A stretch of DNA of 64,000 bases from Thalassovita taeanensis (lineage in GTDB: Bacteria; Pseudomonadota; Alphaproteobacteria; Rhodobacterales; Rhodobacteraceae): positions 55,406-119,405 of the forward strand of contig NZ_FOEP01000011.1 of the NCBI RefSeq assembly GCF_900110775.1. Reading direction: 5' to 3'. A program made the position numbers and the translations under genes. The notes under the pieces were generated by a model. The model did no database searches. It was not told the origin of the DNA and saw nothing but the letters and a program-made list of their open reading frames with translations. Below are positions 47,876 through 57,092 of this stretch, piece after piece. Within the stretch, counting starts at the first letter, position 1, and each line of letters opens with the position of its first letter.

Positions 47876-48727
47876 ATGCCCGAATTGCCCGAGGTCGAAA
47901 CCGTGCGCCGTGGCCTTGCCCCCGCGATGCAGGGCGCGGTGATCGCGCGTGCCCAGATCAACCGCCCCGATCTGCGCTGGCCCTTTCCTGATCGCATGGC
48001 CGACCGACTGACCGGCGCCCGCGTTCTGGCGCTGCGGCGGCGCTCGAAGTACATCCTCGCGGATCTCGACAGTGGGGAATCGTTACTGATCCACCTCGGG
48101 ATGAGCGGGAGAATGCTGATTTCGGGCGATCCACTCGGCCAATTCGTGCACGATCACCCGGCGGCGGAAAAACACGACCACGTTGTGCTGGATATGGATA
48201 ACGGTGCGCGGATCACCTTCAACGACCCGCGCCGCTTTGGAGCGATGGACCTGCTGACCACCGCAACGGCGGATCAGCACAAACTGCTGGCCTCGATCGG
48301 GCCGGAACCGCTGGGCAATGACTTCAACGAACCCTACCTGATCGCCGCCTTCCAAGGCCGCAACACGCCGGTGAAATCGGCGCTTCTGGATCAGAAGATC
48401 GTCGCCGGTCTGGGCAATATTTATGTCTGCGAAACGCTTTACCGTGCGGGCATCAGCCCAACCCGCAAGGCCGGTCAGATTGCCGCTGCCCGCGTCGGCA
48501 GCCTTGTTCCGATCATCCGTCAGGTTCTGTCCGAAGCCATCTCCGCCGGTGGCTCCAGCCTCAAGGACTTCCGCCATGCCGATGGCGAACTTGGCTATTT
48601 TCAACACAGCTTTGACGTCTATGACCGCGAGGGACAGCCCTGCCGCACTCAGGGTTGTACGTCCGGTATAATCCGCATCGTTCAGTCCGGGCGATCCACT
48701 TTTTACTGTCCCACCTGTCAAAGATAA
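47876..48727 (+). CDS. mutM: Formamidopyrimidine-DNA glycosylase
   Basis: A 283-residue base-excision enzyme that removes 8-oxoguanine and Fapy. After Met, the N-terminal Pro2-Glu3 catalytic pair is in [10 protein letters not shown] conserved Lys is in RRRSKYI, the helix-two-turn-helix contains [17 protein letters not shown], and the zinc finger ends with FYCPTCQR. It is the first gene of the mutM-ech-rpsT run toward dnaA. Confidence 0.97.
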   Translation: MPELPEVETVRRGLAPAMQGAVIARAQINRPDLRWPFPDRMADRLTGARVLALRRRSKYILADLDSGESLLIHLGMSGRMLISGDPLGQFVHDHPAAEKHDHVVLDMDNGARITFNDPRRFGAMDLLTTATADQHKLLASIGPEPLGNDFNEPYLIAAFQGRNTPVKSALLDQKIVAGLGNIYVCETLYRAGISPTRKAGQIAAARVGSLVPIIRQVLSEAISAGGSSLKDFRHADGELGYFQHSFDVYDREGQPCRTQGCTSGIIRIVQSGRSTFYCPTCQR

Positions 48728-48790
48728 CTTGATCCGCAGCCCGCGATTGGCCATCAATCAGCACTGACCGGAACAATGAAAGCAGATTTT

Positions 48791-49567
48791 ATGGCCTATG
48801 AGACGATCATCGTCGAAGTGGAAGACCACGTTGCCCTCGTGAAACTCAACCGCCCCGACGCGCTGAACGCTTTGAACGCGCAACTGCTGACGGAACTGGC
48901 GGATGCGCTGACTGCGGCGCAGGCAAATGAAAAAGTGCGCTGCATCGTGCTGACCGGTTCGGAAAAGGCATTCGCCGCCGGCGCCGACATCAAGATGATG
49001 AGCGAGAAAAGCTTCGTCGATGTCTTCATGGAAGACCTCTTTACCCCGGAAACCGATCAGATCCTGCGCGTGCGCAAACCGATCATCGCTGCCGTCTCTG
49101 GCTATGCGTTGGGCGGCGGCTGTGAGCTGGCGATGATGTGCGATTTCATCATCGCCTCCGATACCGCCAAATTCGGTCAGCCCGAAATCAACCTCGGCGT
49201 CATGGCCGGGATCGGCGGCACTCAGCGCCTGACCCGCGCCATTGGCAAGGCCAAGGCGATGGACATGAACCTGACCGGTCGCTTCATGGGCGCCGAAGAA
49301 GCCGAGCGCGCCGGCCTGATCAGCCGCATTGTCCCGGTGAAAAAGCTGATGGAAGAGGCCCTGGGCGCCGCGGCCAAGATCGCCGAGAAGTCGATGATCA
49401 CCACGGCCGCCATCAAGGAATCGGTAAATCGCTCGTTCGAGGTAACGCTGGCCGAAGGTCTGCTGTTCGAACGCCGCGTTTTCCATTCGCTGTTTGCGAC
49501 CGAAGACCAGAAAGAAGGCATGTCGGCCTTTGTCGACAAGCGCACGCCGCAATTCCGCGACCGCTAA
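48791..49567 (+). CDS. Enoyl-CoA hydratase
   Basis: A 258-residue crotonase-fold enzyme. Catalytic Glu residues fall in GGGCELAMMCDF and GQPEINLGVMAGIGGTQRLTR (core PEINLGVMAGIGG); AAGADIKMM forms the oxyanion region. It hydrates enoyl-CoA in fatty acid oxidation. ATG 48791 gives the normal length; ATG 48776 is an alternative adding five residues. Confidence 0.94.
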   Translation: MAYETIIVEVEDHVALVKLNRPDALNALNAQLLTELADALTAAQANEKVRCIVLTGSEKAFAAGADIKMMSEKSFVDVFMEDLFTPETDQILRVRKPIIAAVSGYALGGGCELAMMCDFIIASDTAKFGQPEINLGVMAGIGGTQRLTRAIGKAKAMDMNLTGRFMGAEEAERAGLISRIVPVKKLMEEALGAAAKIAEKSMITTAAIKESVNRSFEVTLAEGLLFERRVFHSLFATEDQKEGMSAFVDKRTPQFRDR

Positions 49568-49594
49568 GTCCAGTTTAGACGAAAACGGGGAATC

Positions 49595-49614
49595 GGCAGC
49601 ACCCCTGCCTTTTT
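49595..49614 (+). terminator. Terminator after enoyl-CoA hydratase
   Basis: GGCAG/CTGCC stem with a five-base loop, followed by TTTTT, 27 bp after the stop. The stem is short, so it is moderate in strength. Confidence 0.6.
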
Positions 49615-49766
49615 CCTGTTTTCATCTGCGGCGTTTATCCCTATAGAGACCCGCTATATGCGCGTGTAGCCCGCTCAGGCTCGAATCAAAACGGTTGGGC
49701 CCAGTCCCGTCCGGGCAGGTAACGCGTTTTCGAAATGCACCGAACCCGGAAATTGGGAATTATATC

Positions 49767-50030
49767 ATGGCAAATACGCCCCAGTCGAAAAAACGCGCTC
49801 GTCAAAGCGAGACTCGTTTCGCAATCAACAAAGCACGCCGTTCGCGGATCCGCACCTTCCTGCGCAAAGTCGAAGAAGCCATCGCTTCCGGTGACAAGGA
49901 CGCAGCAGCAGCAGCCCTGCGCGCAGCTCAGCCCGAACTGATGCGCGGCGTGACCAAAGGCGTGTTCCACAAGAACACCGTGGCACGCAAAATGTCGCGC
50001 CTGACTTCGCGCGTCAAAGCGCTCGGCTAA
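49767..50030 (+). CDS. rpsT: 30S ribosomal protein S20
   Basis: An 87-residue basic protein, all helical, with [35 protein letters not shown] and [16 protein letters not shown]. It binds 16S rRNA early in small-subunit assembly. It sits upstream of dnaA, a common alphaproteobacterial order. A strong terminator follows. Confidence 0.98.
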   Translation: MANTPQSKKRARQSETRFAINKARRSRIRTFLRKVEEAIASGDKDAAAAALRAAQPELMRGVTKGVFHKNTVARKMSRLTSRVKALG

Positions 50031-50067
50031 GCCAGCAGGTCCAACCAGACCTGAAAATATCCACTCT

Positions 50068-50097
50068 AAAAGGCGTCGCTTTCTGCGGCGCCTTTTT
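50068..50097 (+). terminator. Rho-independent terminator of rpsT
   Basis: A 12-bp stem with one G-T pair and a five-base loop (AAAAGGCG... / ...CGCCTTTTT) ends in TTTTT. It is 37 bp after the rpsT stop. Confidence 0.93.
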
Positions 50098-50143
50098 GCT
50101 GCGCTGCAGCCAAAAACCTTGCCTTTGTTGCAAAAAATGAGAC

Positions 50144-50172
50144 CTCAGAGATTCTTTTTCGGAATCTCTGAG
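50144..50172. repeat. Perfect hairpin upstream of dnaA
   Basis: Eleven-base perfect arms (CTCAGAGATTC / GAATCTCTGAG) with a seven-base T-rich loop. It lies 47 bp after the rpsT terminator. There is no T-run on the plus strand, so it is not an ordinary terminator for rpsT. Confidence 0.8.
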
Positions 50173-50208
50173 TCAAGCCCAGAAGATCAGTTGCCCCGTC
50201 CGCAGAGC

Positions 50209-50217
50209 TGTTGATAA
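50209..50217 (-). promoter_or_regulatory. Putative DnaA box
   Basis: On the minus strand this reads TTATCAACA, one mismatch from the consensus TTATCCACA. It lies about 400 bp upstream of dnaA and may serve autoregulation. Confidence 0.5.
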
Positions 50218-50609
50218 CTTCAGTCTTGCGATTCACATCGCCTTGGGGGGACAGGCACAGCCAGCGCGTTTTTCTGCTACGCAACGTGTCGGCACATATG
50301 GAATTGTCGTTCAGACCGACCCGACTGCCGGGACCGGCCCGCGATATTTCCTGAAGGTATTTACCTTCGCCATGTCCAACAAGATCGCGCATCATGGCGC
50401 AACCTAGGATTGCTTACCGGGCTTGGGACAGCCGGGCAGGGCGAAAACAGGTTTCCCATGCGGCGCAGACAGGTCCAAAGCTGGACAGGAAGCCTCGTTG
50501 CGGTCTCTGCAACGGATGTTTTCTGTGTTGGCTTTTAATAACGAGTTGGGTGGCACCGGTGCAGGCTGCTGGAAAAAACAGGACGACGACAGGCGTGGAT
50601 TGGGGAAAC

Positions 50610-51989
50610 ATGACGCACGAACAATGGGGCCGGCTGCAACAAAACCTTCTCAAAACGTTGGGAAAGAACAACTTCGCAAATTGGATCGAACCGCTGGAGT
50701 TTTCGGATATTTCCGAAGGCGTTGCGACGTTCGAGGTACCAACAACCTTTCTGGGCAACTACGTGTCGCAGAACTTTGGCGATCTGATCCTGCATCAGCT
50801 CAGCGAAGTCGGTGAAGACGTGCGGCGCGTCAATTTCCGCCTCGCAGCCAACATCGGGAACCGGCCCAGCCTGCTTGACGCGCAACCCAAAAGTGCCGCG
50901 CCCGCCGCCGCACCATCAGCACCAGCAACCGCCACGCGCGAAGAAATCGTGCCCGGCGCGCCGCTTGATGCGCGCTTCACCTTCGACTCGTTCGTTGTCG
51001 GCAAACCCAACGAACTGGCCCATGCCGCCGCGCGCCGCGTCGGCGAGGGTGGCCCCGTCACCTTCAACCCGCTGTTTCTCTATGGTGGTGTCGGTTTGGG
51101 CAAAACCCACCTGATGCACGCCATCGCGCACGAACTTCAGATGCACCGCCCCGATCTGAACGTGGTCTACCTGTCGGCCGAACAATTCATGTACCGCTTC
51201 GTTCAGGCCCTGCGCGACCGCAAGATGATGGATTTCAAACAGCTGTTCCGCTCGGTGGATGTGCTGATGGTGGATGACGTGCAATTCATCGCCGGCAAGG
51301 ACTCCACACAAGAGGAATTCTTCCACACCTTCAACGCGCTGGTCGATCAGAACAAACAGATCATCATCTCGGCCGACCGCGCCCCCGGTGAAATCAAAGA
51401 CCTCGAAGACCGGATCAAATCGCGCCTTCAGTGTGGTCTGGTCGTCGATCTGCACCCCACCGACTATGAACTGCGCCTCGGCATCCTGCAGTCCAAGGTC
51501 GAACAGTACCGCCTGCAATACCCCGGTCTGGAACTGGCCACCGGCGTGCTGGAATTCCTCGCTCACCGGATCAGCACCAACGTGCGCGTTCTCGAAGGCG
51601 CGCTGACCCGGCTTTTCGCCTTTGCCTCGCTGGTCGGCCGCCCGATCACCATGGAGCTGACGCAGGATTGCCTCGCCGACGTGCTGCGCGCGTCCGAACG
51701 CAAGGTCTCGGTCGAAGAGATTCAGCGCAAAGTGTCCGAGCATTACAACATCCGCTTGTCCGACATGATCGGCCCCAAGCGCGTGCGCAACTATGCCCGC
51801 CCGCGTCAGGTCGCGATGTATCTGTGCAAGCAGCTCACCAGCCGCTCCTTGCCGGAAATCGGTCGCCGTTTCGGGGGCCGTGACCACACCACCGTGATGC
51901 ACGGCGTTCGCCGGATCGAAGAACTGCGCACCCAGGACGGTCAGATCGCCGAGGACCTGGAAATGCTGCGCCGGGCGCTCGAAGCCTGA
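50610..51989 (+). CDS. dnaA: Chromosomal replication initiator DnaA
   Basis: A 459-residue AAA+ initiator. The N-terminal domain I starts MTHEQWGRLQQNLLKTLGK, followed by an Ala/Pro linker (about 88-110), Walker A GGVGLGKTH (Lys165), Walker B VLMVDDVQFIAGK, and the C-terminal box-binding helix GGRDHTTVMHGVRRIE. GGGGAAAC precedes ATG 50610. The frame is open for 72 further codons upstream, but that part is not DnaA-like. Confidence 0.98.
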   Translation: MTHEQWGRLQQNLLKTLGKNNFANWIEPLEFSDISEGVATFEVPTTFLGNYVSQNFGDLILHQLSEVGEDVRRVNFRLAANIGNRPSLLDAQPKSAAPAAAPSAPATATREEIVPGAPLDARFTFDSFVVGKPNELAHAAARRVGEGGPVTFNPLFLYGGVGLGKTHLMHAIAHELQMHRPDLNVVYLSAEQFMYRFVQALRDRKMMDFKQLFRSVDVLMVDDVQFIAGKDSTQEEFFHTFNALVDQNKQIIISADRAPGEIKDLEDRIKSRLQCGLVVDLHPTDYELRLGILQSKVEQYRLQYPGLELATGVLEFLAHRISTNVRVLEGALTRLFAFASLVGRPITMELTQDCLADVLRASERKVSVEEIQRKVSEHYNIRLSDMIGPKRVRNYARPRQVAMYLCKQLTSRSLPEIGRRFGGRDHTTVMHGVRRIEELRTQDGQIAEDLEMLRRALEA

Positions 51990-52008
51990 GCCAAAGCGAT
52001 GACACAAA

Positions 52009-52032
52009 CGCCACGCCTGCACAGGCGTGGCG
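52009..52032 (+). terminator. Hairpin after dnaA
   Basis: Perfect 10-bp arms CGCCACGCCT/AGGCGTGGCG with a four-base loop, 19 bp after the dnaA stop. No T-run follows, so it may be a stability or pausing hairpin between dnaA and dnaN. Confidence 0.6.
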
Positions 52033-52122
52033 CCCAGCCTCTTGACGCCCCAGCATTTCCAGCGGACAACCCAAGAAAGGGCTTGAGCCGGTTGGGGAAT
52101 TAGCTACCTTATACACCCCGGC

Positions 52123-52155
52123 ATCAGACCAGTATCAGACCGGTCTCAGACGGGC
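52123..52155. repeat. Three 11-bp phased repeats before dnaN
   Basis: Units ATCAGACCAGT, ATCAGACCGGT and CTCAGACGGGC follow each other with an exact 11-bp period. They end 19 bp before the dnaN start. Confidence 0.8.
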
Positions 52156-52174
52156 AGCGGATAGGAGCGAGGGA

Positions 52175-53293
52175 ATGAAATTCAGCATCGAGCGCGGGGC
52201 GCTACTCAAAGCGGTATCGCAGGCGCAGTCGGTCGTGGAACGGCGCAACACCATTCCGATCCTCGCAAACGTTCTGATCGAAGCCGACGGAAATACCGTG
52301 CAATTCCGGGCCACCGACCTTGATATCGAGGTGGTCGATAAAGCCCCCGCGATGGTCGAAAAAGCCGGGGCCACCACGGTGGCCGCCGTCACGCTGCACG
52401 AAATCGTCCGCAAACTGCCTGATGGCGCGCTGGTCACCCTGTCTGACGACGGCGTCGCTGGCCGGTTGACCGTGCAGGCCGGGCGGTCCAACTTCAACCT
52501 CGCCACACTGCCGAAAGAAGATTTCCCGGTGATGGCCTCGTCGGAATATGCCTCGAATTTCAGCGTCGGCGCATCGGTGCTGCGTCGGCTGTTCGACAAG
52601 TCCAAATTCGCCATTTCGACCGAAGAAACCCGCTATTACCTGAATGGCGTCTATATGCACGTCGCCGATGGCGATGGTGGCAAGGTGCTGCGTTGTGTCG
52701 CCACCGATGGTCACCGTCTGGCCCGGATCGACGCCGAGTTGCCGATGGGCGCCGAAGACATGCCCGGTGTGATCGTGCCGCGCAAAACCGTCGGAGAGAT
52801 GCGCAAACTGCTGGACGATGACGAGATGAAAATCGCCGTCTCGGTCTCGGAAACCAAAGTGCGCTTTGCCACCCCCGAGATCACCCTGACCTCCAAGGTC
52901 ATCGACGGCACCTTCCCCGATTACACCCGCGTTATCCCCTCCGGCAACACCCGCAAGCTCGAAGTCGACGCCAAGGATTTCGCCGCCGCCGTTGACCGCG
53001 TGGCCACCGTGTCGTCTGAACGCTCGCGCGCGGTCAAGCTGCAACTTGACGAAGACCGGCTGATCCTGTCGGTCAACGCCCCTGACAGCGGCGCCGCCGA
53101 AGAAGAACTTGCCGTGGCCTATGCCGATGAGCGGCTGGAAATTGGCTTCAACGCCAAATACCTGCTGGAAATCGCCAGCCAGGTCGACCGCGAAAACGCG
53201 GTGTTCCTGTTCAATTCGGCCGGTGATCCGACCCTGATGCGCGAAGGCAATGACACCTCGGCGGTTTACGTCGTCATGCCGATGCGCGTGTGA
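52175..53293 (+). CDS. dnaN: DNA polymerase III beta clamp
   Basis: The 372-residue sliding clamp. It starts MKFSIERGALLKAVSQAQ and ends PTLMREGNDTSAVYVVMPMRV (core YVVMPMR), the clamp's typical end. Three repeats of the clamp fold span the length. It tethers the replicative polymerase. It is 185 bp after dnaA and 63 bp before recF. Confidence 0.98.
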   Translation: MKFSIERGALLKAVSQAQSVVERRNTIPILANVLIEADGNTVQFRATDLDIEVVDKAPAMVEKAGATTVAAVTLHEIVRKLPDGALVTLSDDGVAGRLTVQAGRSNFNLATLPKEDFPVMASSEYASNFSVGASVLRRLFDKSKFAISTEETRYYLNGVYMHVADGDGGKVLRCVATDGHRLARIDAELPMGAEDMPGVIVPRKTVGEMRKLLDDDEMKIAVSVSETKVRFATPEITLTSKVIDGTFPDYTRVIPSGNTRKLEVDAKDFAAAVDRVATVSSERSRAVKLQLDEDRLILSVNAPDSGAAEEELAVAYADERLEIGFNAKYLLEIASQVDRENAVFLFNSAGDPTLMREGNDTSAVYVVMPMRV

Positions 53294-53300
53294 CCTGCGC

Positions 53301-53340
53301 GGAGGCAGAGATTTTTGCCTCCGGCGGGGATATTTTGAAA
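53301..53340. repeat. Extragenic palindromic element before recF
   Basis: GGAGGCA/TGCCTCC arms (53301-53307 and 53316-53322) followed by GGCGGGGATATTTTGAAAA. The core GCCTCCGGCGGGGATATTT resembles a short element that I recall as very common between genes in Rhodobacteraceae. It is the only copy noticed here. Confidence 0.65.
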
Positions 53341-53356
53341 ATGTGAAAGGCGGAGG

Positions 53357-54466
53357 ATGTCCGGCCTCTACCTGACAGAGCTGACCCTGTCGCATTTCCG
53401 CTCGCACAAACAGGGGCGGGTGGTCTGCGATGGTCGGCCCGTTGCCATTTTCGGCCCCAACGGCGCAGGAAAAACCAACATACTTGAGGCGGTTTCGCTG
53501 TTCTCACCCGGTCGCGGGCTCAGGCGCGCCTCGGCCGAGGACATGACCCGCCGCCCAGAGGCGCTGGGATGGAAGGTGACAGGCCTTCTGCACAGCGGAC
53601 CCAGCATTCACGAGGTCGCAATCTGGTCCGAAACCGGCAACGCACGTCAGCTGCGTATTGACGGCAAAGCGGCGCCGCAGTCAGAGCTGGGCCGGATTGC
53701 ACGGGTCCTTTGGCTGATCCCGGCGATGGACCGGCTTTGGATCGAAGGGGCCGAAGGCCGCCGCCGCTTTCTGGATCGCATGACCCTGTCGTTCTTCCCC
53801 TCGCATGGTGACGCGGTGCTGGGCTATGAAAAAGCCATGCGCGAACGCAATCGCCTGCTCAAGGATCAGGTGCGCGATGCCCATTGGTATGCCGCTCTTG
53901 AGGGGCAGATGGCCCAGACCGGTGCTGCCATCCACGCCAATCGCCGCGCCGCGCTGCTTCGGCTTGAGGCCGCGCAGACGCAGGCCGAAACCGCCTTTCC
54001 CACCGCCCAGCTGGAGCTGACCCAGACCGAAGGCGAGATGCCCGAAACAGCGGAAGACCTGCGCGCGGCGCTGGCCGAAAGCCGGTTTCGCGATCTGGCG
54101 GCCGGGCGCAGCCTTGTCGGCCCGCACCGTGCCGACCTTTACGGTGTGTTCGCGGCAAAGGGCGTTCCTGCCAAGGACTGCTCTACTGGCGAGCAAAAGG
54201 CCCTGCTTGTCTCGCTGATCCTGGCCAATGCGCGGGCGCTGGCCGCGGATCTGGGCGCCCCCCCGATCCTGCTGCTGGATGAGGTCGCCGCCCATCTTGA
54301 CGCCACCCGCCGCGCCGCCCTGTATACCGAGATCACCGCCCTTGGCGCGCAGGCCTGGATGACCGGCACCGGGGCCGAACTGTTCGACAGCCTCGGGTCA
54401 GCAGCGCAATATCTTGAGGTCACGGACCACGCAGGCCTGTCGGAAATCCGCGCCATAGCCCCCTAA
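53357..54466 (+). CDS. recF: DNA repair and recombination protein RecF
   Basis: A 369-residue SMC-like ATPase. Walker A is FGPNGAGKTN (Lys39), the signature STGEQKALLVSLILA (core TGEQKALL) and Walker B ILLLDEVAAHLD are all present. It loads RecA at gaps with RecO and RecR. It starts LYLTELTLSHFRSH. It follows dnaN in the classical order. Confidence 0.97.
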   Translation: MSGLYLTELTLSHFRSHKQGRVVCDGRPVAIFGPNGAGKTNILEAVSLFSPGRGLRRASAEDMTRRPEALGWKVTGLLHSGPSIHEVAIWSETGNARQLRIDGKAAPQSELGRIARVLWLIPAMDRLWIEGAEGRRRFLDRMTLSFFPSHGDAVLGYEKAMRERNRLLKDQVRDAHWYAALEGQMAQTGAAIHANRRAALLRLEAAQTQAETAFPTAQLELTQTEGEMPETAEDLRAALAESRFRDLAAGRSLVGPHRADLYGVFAAKGVPAKDCSTGEQKALLVSLILANARALAADLGAPPILLLDEVAAHLDATRRAALYTEITALGAQAWMTGTGAELFDSLGSAAQYLEVTDHAGLSEIRAIAP

Positions 54467-54580
54467 GCCACGCGTGCGCCATATGCGCCACCAAAGATGT
54501 CTAGCGTATGATGTGGAACACGACTTGATTTCAGCACGCGCCCCCCACAGGATCACACCGACATTCGAGGAGGAGCAAGA

Positions 54581-56137
54581 ATGACACAAGTGACCCCGCC
54601 CCAACCTGCCGAACCGCCGGTGACCACAGTTGTCGAGATGATCCGCGCCAGCGCCAAGATCGATCCCGACAAACTGGCCATCACCTGTGGCGATGAGCGG
54701 CTCAGCTGGGGTCAGTTCGATCTTCGCATCAACCGTGCTGCCAATGCGTTGATCGACCTCGGTATCGGCAAGGGGGATTTCGTCGCAATCCTGTCTCCCA
54801 ACTCCATCGCCTTCGCCGAGCTTTTTCTGGGCACCCTGCGCGCCGGGGCCTGTGTCACCCCGCTGTCCACCATGGCCCCGCCCGAAGCCCTGCGGAAGAT
54901 GATCGAGGATTGCGGCGCGAAACTGCTGTTTCTCGCCGATCAATACCGCGATCTGGTGGCGCCCTTTCTGGATCAGCTTGACCTGACCTGCATTGCGCTG
55001 GATTTCACCGCCGACGGGACCGCGGCGTATGACTCCCTGCTGGCCGCCGCCTCGGATACCGACCCGATGGTGCCAATCGCGTGGGACGATCCGTTCAACC
55101 TGATCTATTCCTCGGGCACCACCGGCACGCCCAAGGGCATCGTTCACACCCACTGGATGCGCGCGGTGCAAACCGACCGGGTTGAACCCAACGGCTTTGC
55201 CGATAATGCGCGCACCCTTCTGGCCATCCCGCTCTATTCCAACACCACGATCGTATCGTTCCTGCCGACCCTGATCGGCGGGTCGACCGTGCATCTGATG
55301 TCGAAATTCGACGCGCGCAAATTTCTTGAACTGGTTCAGGCCGAACGGATCACCCACACCATGCTGGTTCCGGTGCAGTACAAACGCATCATGGACGTGC
55401 CGGATTTCGACAGTTTTGATCTCAGCTCGATGCGGTTCAAACTGTCCACCTCGGCCCCGCTGCGCGCAGATGTGAAGGCCGATGTGCTGGCGCGTTTTCC
55501 CGGCAAGCTGATCGAATATTACGGTCTGACCGAAGGCGGCGGCGTAACCGTTCTCAGCGCCGACGAAAACCCGACCAAGCTGCACACGGTCGGCGTTCCG
55601 GCACCGGGGGTCGATATCCGGCTGATCGACGCCGACGGCGCCGAGGTGCCCAAGGGCAGCGTTGGCGAAATCTGCGGCCGTGGCCCGGCCATGATGGCAG
55701 GGTATTTCGGGCGCCCGGATCTGACCGCCGATTATATCTGGCGCGACCCGCAAGGTCAGATGTTCTTTCGCTCCGGCGATATGGGCAGCTTTGATGACGA
55801 TGGCTTTCTGGTGCTGTCCGACCGCAAGAAAGACATGATCATTTCCGGCGGGCTGAACATTTATGCCAATGATCTGGAGCTGGTGGTGCTGCGCGACCCC
55901 GATGTGACCGACGTGGCCGTGATCGGCGTTCCGTCCGACGCATGGGGGGAAACGCCCCTCGCGCTGGTGGCTTTGCGGGCCGGGGCCACACGCGGGGCCA
56001 AGGAGGTTCTGGTCGCCGCCAACGCCCAGCTTGGCAAAAGCCATCGCCTGTCGGCCGTCGAAATCAGGACCGAGCTGCCGCGCAGCTCGATCGGCAAGAT
56101 CCTCAAACGAGAGCTGCGCGCGCCTTATTGGCCCTGA
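54581..56137 (+). CDS. Acyl-CoA synthetase, AMP-forming
   Basis: A 518-residue ANL-superfamily ligase that activates a carboxylic acid with ATP and CoA. Motifs are YSSGTTGTPKG (P-loop), YGLTEGGGV, the hinge SDRKKDMIISGGLNIYA (Asp-Arg-Lys), and the C-terminal Lys in RSSIGKILKRELR. Substrate not readable; fatty or aromatic acid. A strong GGAGGAG precedes ATG 54581. It is inserted between recF and gyrB. Confidence 0.92.
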   Translation: MTQVTPPQPAEPPVTTVVEMIRASAKIDPDKLAITCGDERLSWGQFDLRINRAANALIDLGIGKGDFVAILSPNSIAFAELFLGTLRAGACVTPLSTMAPPEALRKMIEDCGAKLLFLADQYRDLVAPFLDQLDLTCIALDFTADGTAAYDSLLAAASDTDPMVPIAWDDPFNLIYSSGTTGTPKGIVHTHWMRAVQTDRVEPNGFADNARTLLAIPLYSNTTIVSFLPTLIGGSTVHLMSKFDARKFLELVQAERITHTMLVPVQYKRIMDVPDFDSFDLSSMRFKLSTSAPLRADVKADVLARFPGKLIEYYGLTEGGGVTVLSADENPTKLHTVGVPAPGVDIRLIDADGAEVPKGSVGEICGRGPAMMAGYFGRPDLTADYIWRDPQGQMFFRSGDMGSFDDDGFLVLSDRKKDMIISGGLNIYANDLELVVLRDPDVTDVAVIGVPSDAWGETPLALVALRAGATRGAKEVLVAANAQLGKSHRLSAVEIRTELPRSSIGKILKRELRAPYWP

Positions 56138-56234
56138 TCTGGCTGTATCTGTGTCTGTTCAGCAGCACAGCGGAATGCTAGGGACGGAAAACCAAAAGTG
56201 AAGGGCACGCGTGCTGCCGGTGAATAGGGACAAT

Positions 56235-57092
56235 GTGAAAACGGTTCTGGTGCTGGGGGCCTCGGGCAAGGTCGGGCGCTTGCTGCGTGCAGTGTGGTCG
56301 GCGCAGCCGCCACAAGGGCTCCGCCCGCTCTATCAGTTTCGCTCGGGGCCCGCGGCCCCGGACACGGCGATCTGGGCCCCCGGCGATCCGGTTCAGCGGC
56401 TCGGGTCTGTGGACCGGGTGATTGCCCTTTGGGGGGTCACGTCTGGTGACGCCGATGCGCTGGCGCAGAATACCCGCCTTGCGATCACGGCGATGCAGAT
56501 CGCGCAACAGACCGGGGCCGACCGGGTGCTGCATTGCTCTTCGGTCGCCGTCTATGCGCCCGCCGATCATCCGCTGACCGAAACAGACAGGATCGCCCCC
56601 ACCAACCCCTATGGTCAGGCCAAGGCGGATATGGAGCGCGCGGTGCTGGCCCATGCGCCCACCGGCGCCCATCCGTGCTGCCTGCGCATCGGTTCTGTTG
56701 CCGGGGCAGAAAGCCTTGCCGCCTCGGTCGCAGCACATCGCACCGGGACGAGCACCACACCGCTGACACTGGATCAATTCGCCAACGGCCACGGCCCCGA
56801 ACGCAGCTACATCGCGCCCTCTGACCTTGCGCAGGCGCTGGCCGCCCTGTGCCGCATCCCGCTGCAATCCTTGCCCAAGGCGCTCAATCTCGCCGCCCCG
56901 CAGCCGGTCACCATGAATCAACTGCTCACCGCCGCCCAAATCCCCTTTGCCTGGCGCCCGGCCCCCACCTCTGCGCGGCAGAGCGCCGTCCTGGATACAA
57001 CCCGCTTGTCCACACTGGTCCCTTTCGATCAAAATGCCGGCGATCCCGACCGGATCGTTCAGGACTGGCTGCAATGGGATGCCGCAACATGA
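56235..57092 (+). CDS. NAD(P)-dependent epimerase/dehydratase (SDR)
   Basis: A 285-residue Rossmann protein starting at GTG 56235 behind TAGGGA; GTG 56211 is an alternative. VLVLGASGKVGRLLRA binds the nucleotide. SSVAVYAP and NPYGQAKADME supply the Ser and YxxxK of extended SDRs. Context suggests nucleotide-sugar reduction or epimerisation. Its stop overlaps the next start (ATGA). Confidence 0.85.
   Translation: MKTVLVLGASGKVGRLLRAVWSAQPPQGLRPLYQFRSGPAAPDTAIWAPGDPVQRLGSVDRVIALWGVTSGDADALAQNTRLAITAMQIAQQTGADRVLHCSSVAVYAPADHPLTETDRIAPTNPYGQAKADMERAVLAHAPTGAHPCCLRIGSVAGAESLAASVAAHRTGTSTTPLTLDQFANGHGPERSYIAPSDLAQALAALCRIPLQSLPKALNLAAPQPVTMNQLLTAAQIPFAWRPAPTSARQSAVLDTTRLSTLVPFDQNAGDPDRIVQDWLQWDAAT

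Larger units (their letters stand above)
50098..50609. other. dnaA upstream region
   Basis: More than 500 bp lie between the rpsT terminator and the dnaA start. It contains one strong hairpin, one near-consensus DnaA box, and an A/T-rich patch around 50110-50160. I see no cluster of DnaA boxes, so it looks like a regulated dnaA leader more than a full origin. A frame open upstream of dnaA from 50394 has no family features. Confidence 0.6.

Noticed and set aside
50394..50609. 72-codon N-terminal extension in frame with dnaA
   Set aside because: The extension has a Cys-rich, hydrophobic composition unlike DnaA domain I. The normal N-terminus starts at ATG 50610 with a ribosome site.
54398..56044. 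548-codon open frame on the minus strand, opposite the acyl-CoA ligase
   Set aside because: It is antisense to a gene with clear ANL motifs, and its composition is His/Gly/Arg-rich without any family motif, as expected of a high-GC shadow frame.
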